From an uncultured Collinsella sp. (GTDB lineage: Bacteria > Actinomycetota > Coriobacteriia > Coriobacteriales > Coriobacteriaceae), in contig CAADVJ010000044.1 in the NCBI GenBank assembly GCA_900752475.1, positions 1 to 6,920 of the forward strand: a DNA stretch of 6,920 bases. Reading direction: 5' to 3'. The position numbers and the translations under genes were made by a program. Below the pieces are notes generated by a model that was not told the origin of the DNA, did no database searches, and was given only the letters and a program-made list of their open reading frames with translations. Of the stretch, positions 5,266 through 6,920 are shown one piece after another; within the stretch, counting starts at the first letter, position 1, and each line of letters opens with the position of its first letter.

Positions 5266-6920
5266 ATGGCTGATTCCAGCAAAAAGATGCAGATCGTGTT
5301 TGCCTCGGCCGAGTGCGCACCGTTTGTGAAGACCGGTGGCCTGGGCGACGTGGCGGGCTCGCTGCCTGCGGCGCTTGTGCGCGCCGGGGCCGAAGTCATC
5401 GTGATGGTGCCCAAGTACGCCACCATCAAAGACGAGTACAAGGCGCAGATGGAGCACTTCTCCGACTTTTACGTGAGCCTGGGCTGGCGCAATGAGTACT
5501 GCGGACTCGAGAAGCTCGAGCACGACGGCGTCACCTATATGTTCATCGACAACGAGCGCTACTTTGCGCGCGACTATCCGTACGGCTTCTTTGACGACGG
5601 CGAGCGCTTTGCGTTCTTCTCCAAGGCCATTACCGAGAGCCTGCAGCACCTGCCGGCCGGCTTTGAGTGTGACATCCTGCACTGCAACGACTGGCAGACG
5701 GCGCTGGCACCCGTGTTCTTGCGCGAGTTCTACCAGGGCCTGCCGCTGTATGACCGCGTAAAGACCGTGTTTTCGATCCACAACGTGGCGTTCCAGGGCC
5801 AGTTTAGCGACACCGTGATGGAGGACATCCTGGGTGTGGCGCATATTCCGGCTGCTGCCTCGCAGCTGCGTTGCGACGCCTGCAGCATTAACTACATGCT
5901 GGGCGCGCTGCGCTATGCCGACGCCATCACCACGGTAAGCCCCACCTATGCCAACGAGATCCAAACGCCCGAATTCGGTGAGGGCCTGGACGGCGTTCTG
6001 CGCGAGCGTTCTTACGCGCTGCAAGGCATTTTGAATGGCATCGACGTTGCGGGCTTTGACCCGGCGACCGACAAGCGCATTGCCGCCAACTACACCGTGG
6101 AGGACCGCTCCGGCAAGGCCGTGTGCAAGGCCAAGCTGCAGGAAGAGCTGGGGCTCGAGGTTCGCGACGACCGTCCGCTCATGGTGATGGTCACGCGCCT
6201 GACGCGCCAGAAGGGCATGGACCTGGTCATGTACGCGCTCGACCGCATCCTGGCAGGCGGCGTGCAGGTGGCGGTGCTGGGCACCGGCGACCGCGACTAC
6301 GAGGACGGTCTGCGATACTTCCAGGACAAGTACCCCGGAACCATGGCCGCGCGCATCGAGTTCGATCCGGCACTGTCGCAGCGTATGTATGCTGCCGCCG
6401 ACATGTTCCTGATGCCTTCGAAGTTTGAGCCCTGCGGCCTGTCGCAGATCATCGCCATGCGCTATGGTACGCTGCCCATCGTGCGCGAGACCGGTGGCCT
6501 GAAGGACACCGTGCAGCCGTACAACGAGTTTACCGGCGAGGGTACTGGCTTCTCGTTTAGCAACTTTAACGGCGACGAGATGGGCGATGCCGTCTTCCGC
6601 GCGGCACGTCTGTTCTGGGACAACCGCGACGCTTGGAATCAGCTGGTCACGCAGGCCATGAGCCAGGACTTTAGCTGGACGCGCTCGGCCGATAAATATC
6701 TGGACCTGTACTTCTTTATGCATCCGGAGATTGAGCGCCCGGCGGCGGTCGTTGACGAGCCTGAGGCTGTTGCAGAGCCGGTGGCCGCAGAGGAGCCCAA
6801 GGTCGAGGAGAAGCCGGTTGAGGCTGAGCCCGCAAAGGCTGAGCCTCAGGTGAAGGTCGAGGCTGCTCCCGAGCCTGAGCCTGAGGTGAAGCCTGCTGCG
6901 AAGCCTGCGGCAAAGAAGAC
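5266..6920 (+). CDS. glgA: Glycogen synthase (ADP-glucose), with long acidic C-terminal tail (partial, runs off right edge)
   Basis: A cytoplasmic GT5 enzyme that transfers glucose from ADP-glucose to the non-reducing end of alpha-1,4-glucan. The 551 visible residues begin MADSSKKMQIVFASAEC, then KTGGLGDV (22-29), the ADP-glucose-binding signature with Lys22. Further hallmarks are HCNDWQTALAP, FSIHNVAFQGQF, ADAITTVSPTYA, LNGID, VTRLTRQKG with Arg311 and Lys316, PSKFEPCGLSQ with Glu388 and Cys390, and ETGGLKDTV (408-416). The usual end of the catalytic core, about 480 residues in the family, falls near Met485. After it the frame continues at least 66 more codons as low-complexity sequence with about 17 acidic residues and 8 Lys, plus Pro, Ala and Val (EPEPEVKPAAKPAAKK at the edge). 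This tail is not part of the standard enzyme, contains no stop in view, and becomes Lys/Ala-rich at the window end. Core identity is secure; the tail length and role are unknown. Confidence 0.96.
   Translation, partial: MADSSKKMQIVFASAECAPFVKTGGLGDVAGSLPAALVRAGAEVIVMVPKYATIKDEYKAQMEHFSDFYVSLGWRNEYCGLEKLEHDGVTYMFIDNERYFARDYPYGFFDDGERFAFFSKAITESLQHLPAGFECDILHCNDWQTALAPVFLREFYQGLPLYDRVKTVFSIHNVAFQGQFSDTVMEDILGVAHIPAAASQLRCDACSINYMLGALRYADAITTVSPTYANEIQTPEFGEGLDGVLRERSYALQGILNGIDVAGFDPATDKRIAANYTVEDRSGKAVCKAKLQEELGLEVRDDRPLMVMVTRLTRQKGMDLVMYALDRILAGGVQVAVLGTGDRDYEDGLRYFQDKYPGTMAARIEFDPALSQRMYAAADMFLMPSKFEPCGLSQIIAMRYGTLPIVRETGGLKDTVQPYNEFTGEGTGFSFSNFNGDEMGDAVFRAARLFWDNRDAWNQLVTQAMSQDFSWTRSADKYLDLYFFMHPEIERPAAVVDEPEAVAEPVAAEEPKVEEKPVEAEPAKAEPQVKVEAAPEPEPEVKPAAKPAAKK

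Noticed and set aside
5236..6723. A reverse-strand reading frame of 495 codons opposite glgA
   Set aside because: Also codon-aligned with glgA and explained by the same codon bias; no family features or plausible start signals were seen.

Overview
The window is a bacterial glycogen-metabolism cluster in which every gene reads left to right. In order it holds: the last 88 codons of an upstream gene (possibly the branching enzyme GlgB), glycogen phosphorylase (glgP), ADP-glucose pyrophosphorylase catalytic subunit (glgC), its catalytically degenerate partner (glgD), and glycogen synthase (glgA), which runs off the right edge. No tRNA, rRNA, CRISPR, insertion sequence or phage-like sequence was seen. 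No gene-free stretch exceeds about 110 bases.

The DNA is GC-rich with strong codon bias (AAG, GAG, CTG and GCC dominate; TTA, CTA and TCA are almost absent) and clear Shine-Dalgarno sites. A glgC-glgD pair is best known from Firmicutes, but this base composition, the phosphorylase motif GTSNMK and the gene order fit a GC-rich gut actinobacterium of the class Coriobacteriia (Collinsella-like). That placement is inference from style and context, not from a database match.

Layout: 1-266 is the 3' end of the upstream gene, dominated by an Ala/Lys tail. 267-359 is a gap with a GC-rich hairpin, a possible -10 box and a leader that can fold over the glgP ribosome binding site. 360-2786 is glgP. 2787-2894 is a gap with two hairpins. 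2895-4043 is glgC, and only 4 bases later 4048-5175 is glgD. 5176-5265 is a gap with a perfect 11-bp inverted repeat. From 5266 to the end is glgA, whose catalytic core finishes near residue 485 and is followed by a long Glu/Pro/Ala/Lys tail.

Together the genes make and recycle glycogen. GlgC, probably with GlgD as a regulatory partner, makes ADP-glucose from glucose-1-phosphate and ATP. GlgA adds the glucose to alpha-1,4 chains. The branching enzyme, if that is the upstream gene, adds alpha-1,6 branches. GlgP releases glucose-1-phosphate again by phosphorolysis. The core enzymes are ordinary. The least ordinary features are the low-complexity tails on the two outer proteins (one strongly basic, one mainly acidic and turning KPAAK-like at the window edge) and the hairpins in every gap except the tightly coupled glgC-glgD junction.
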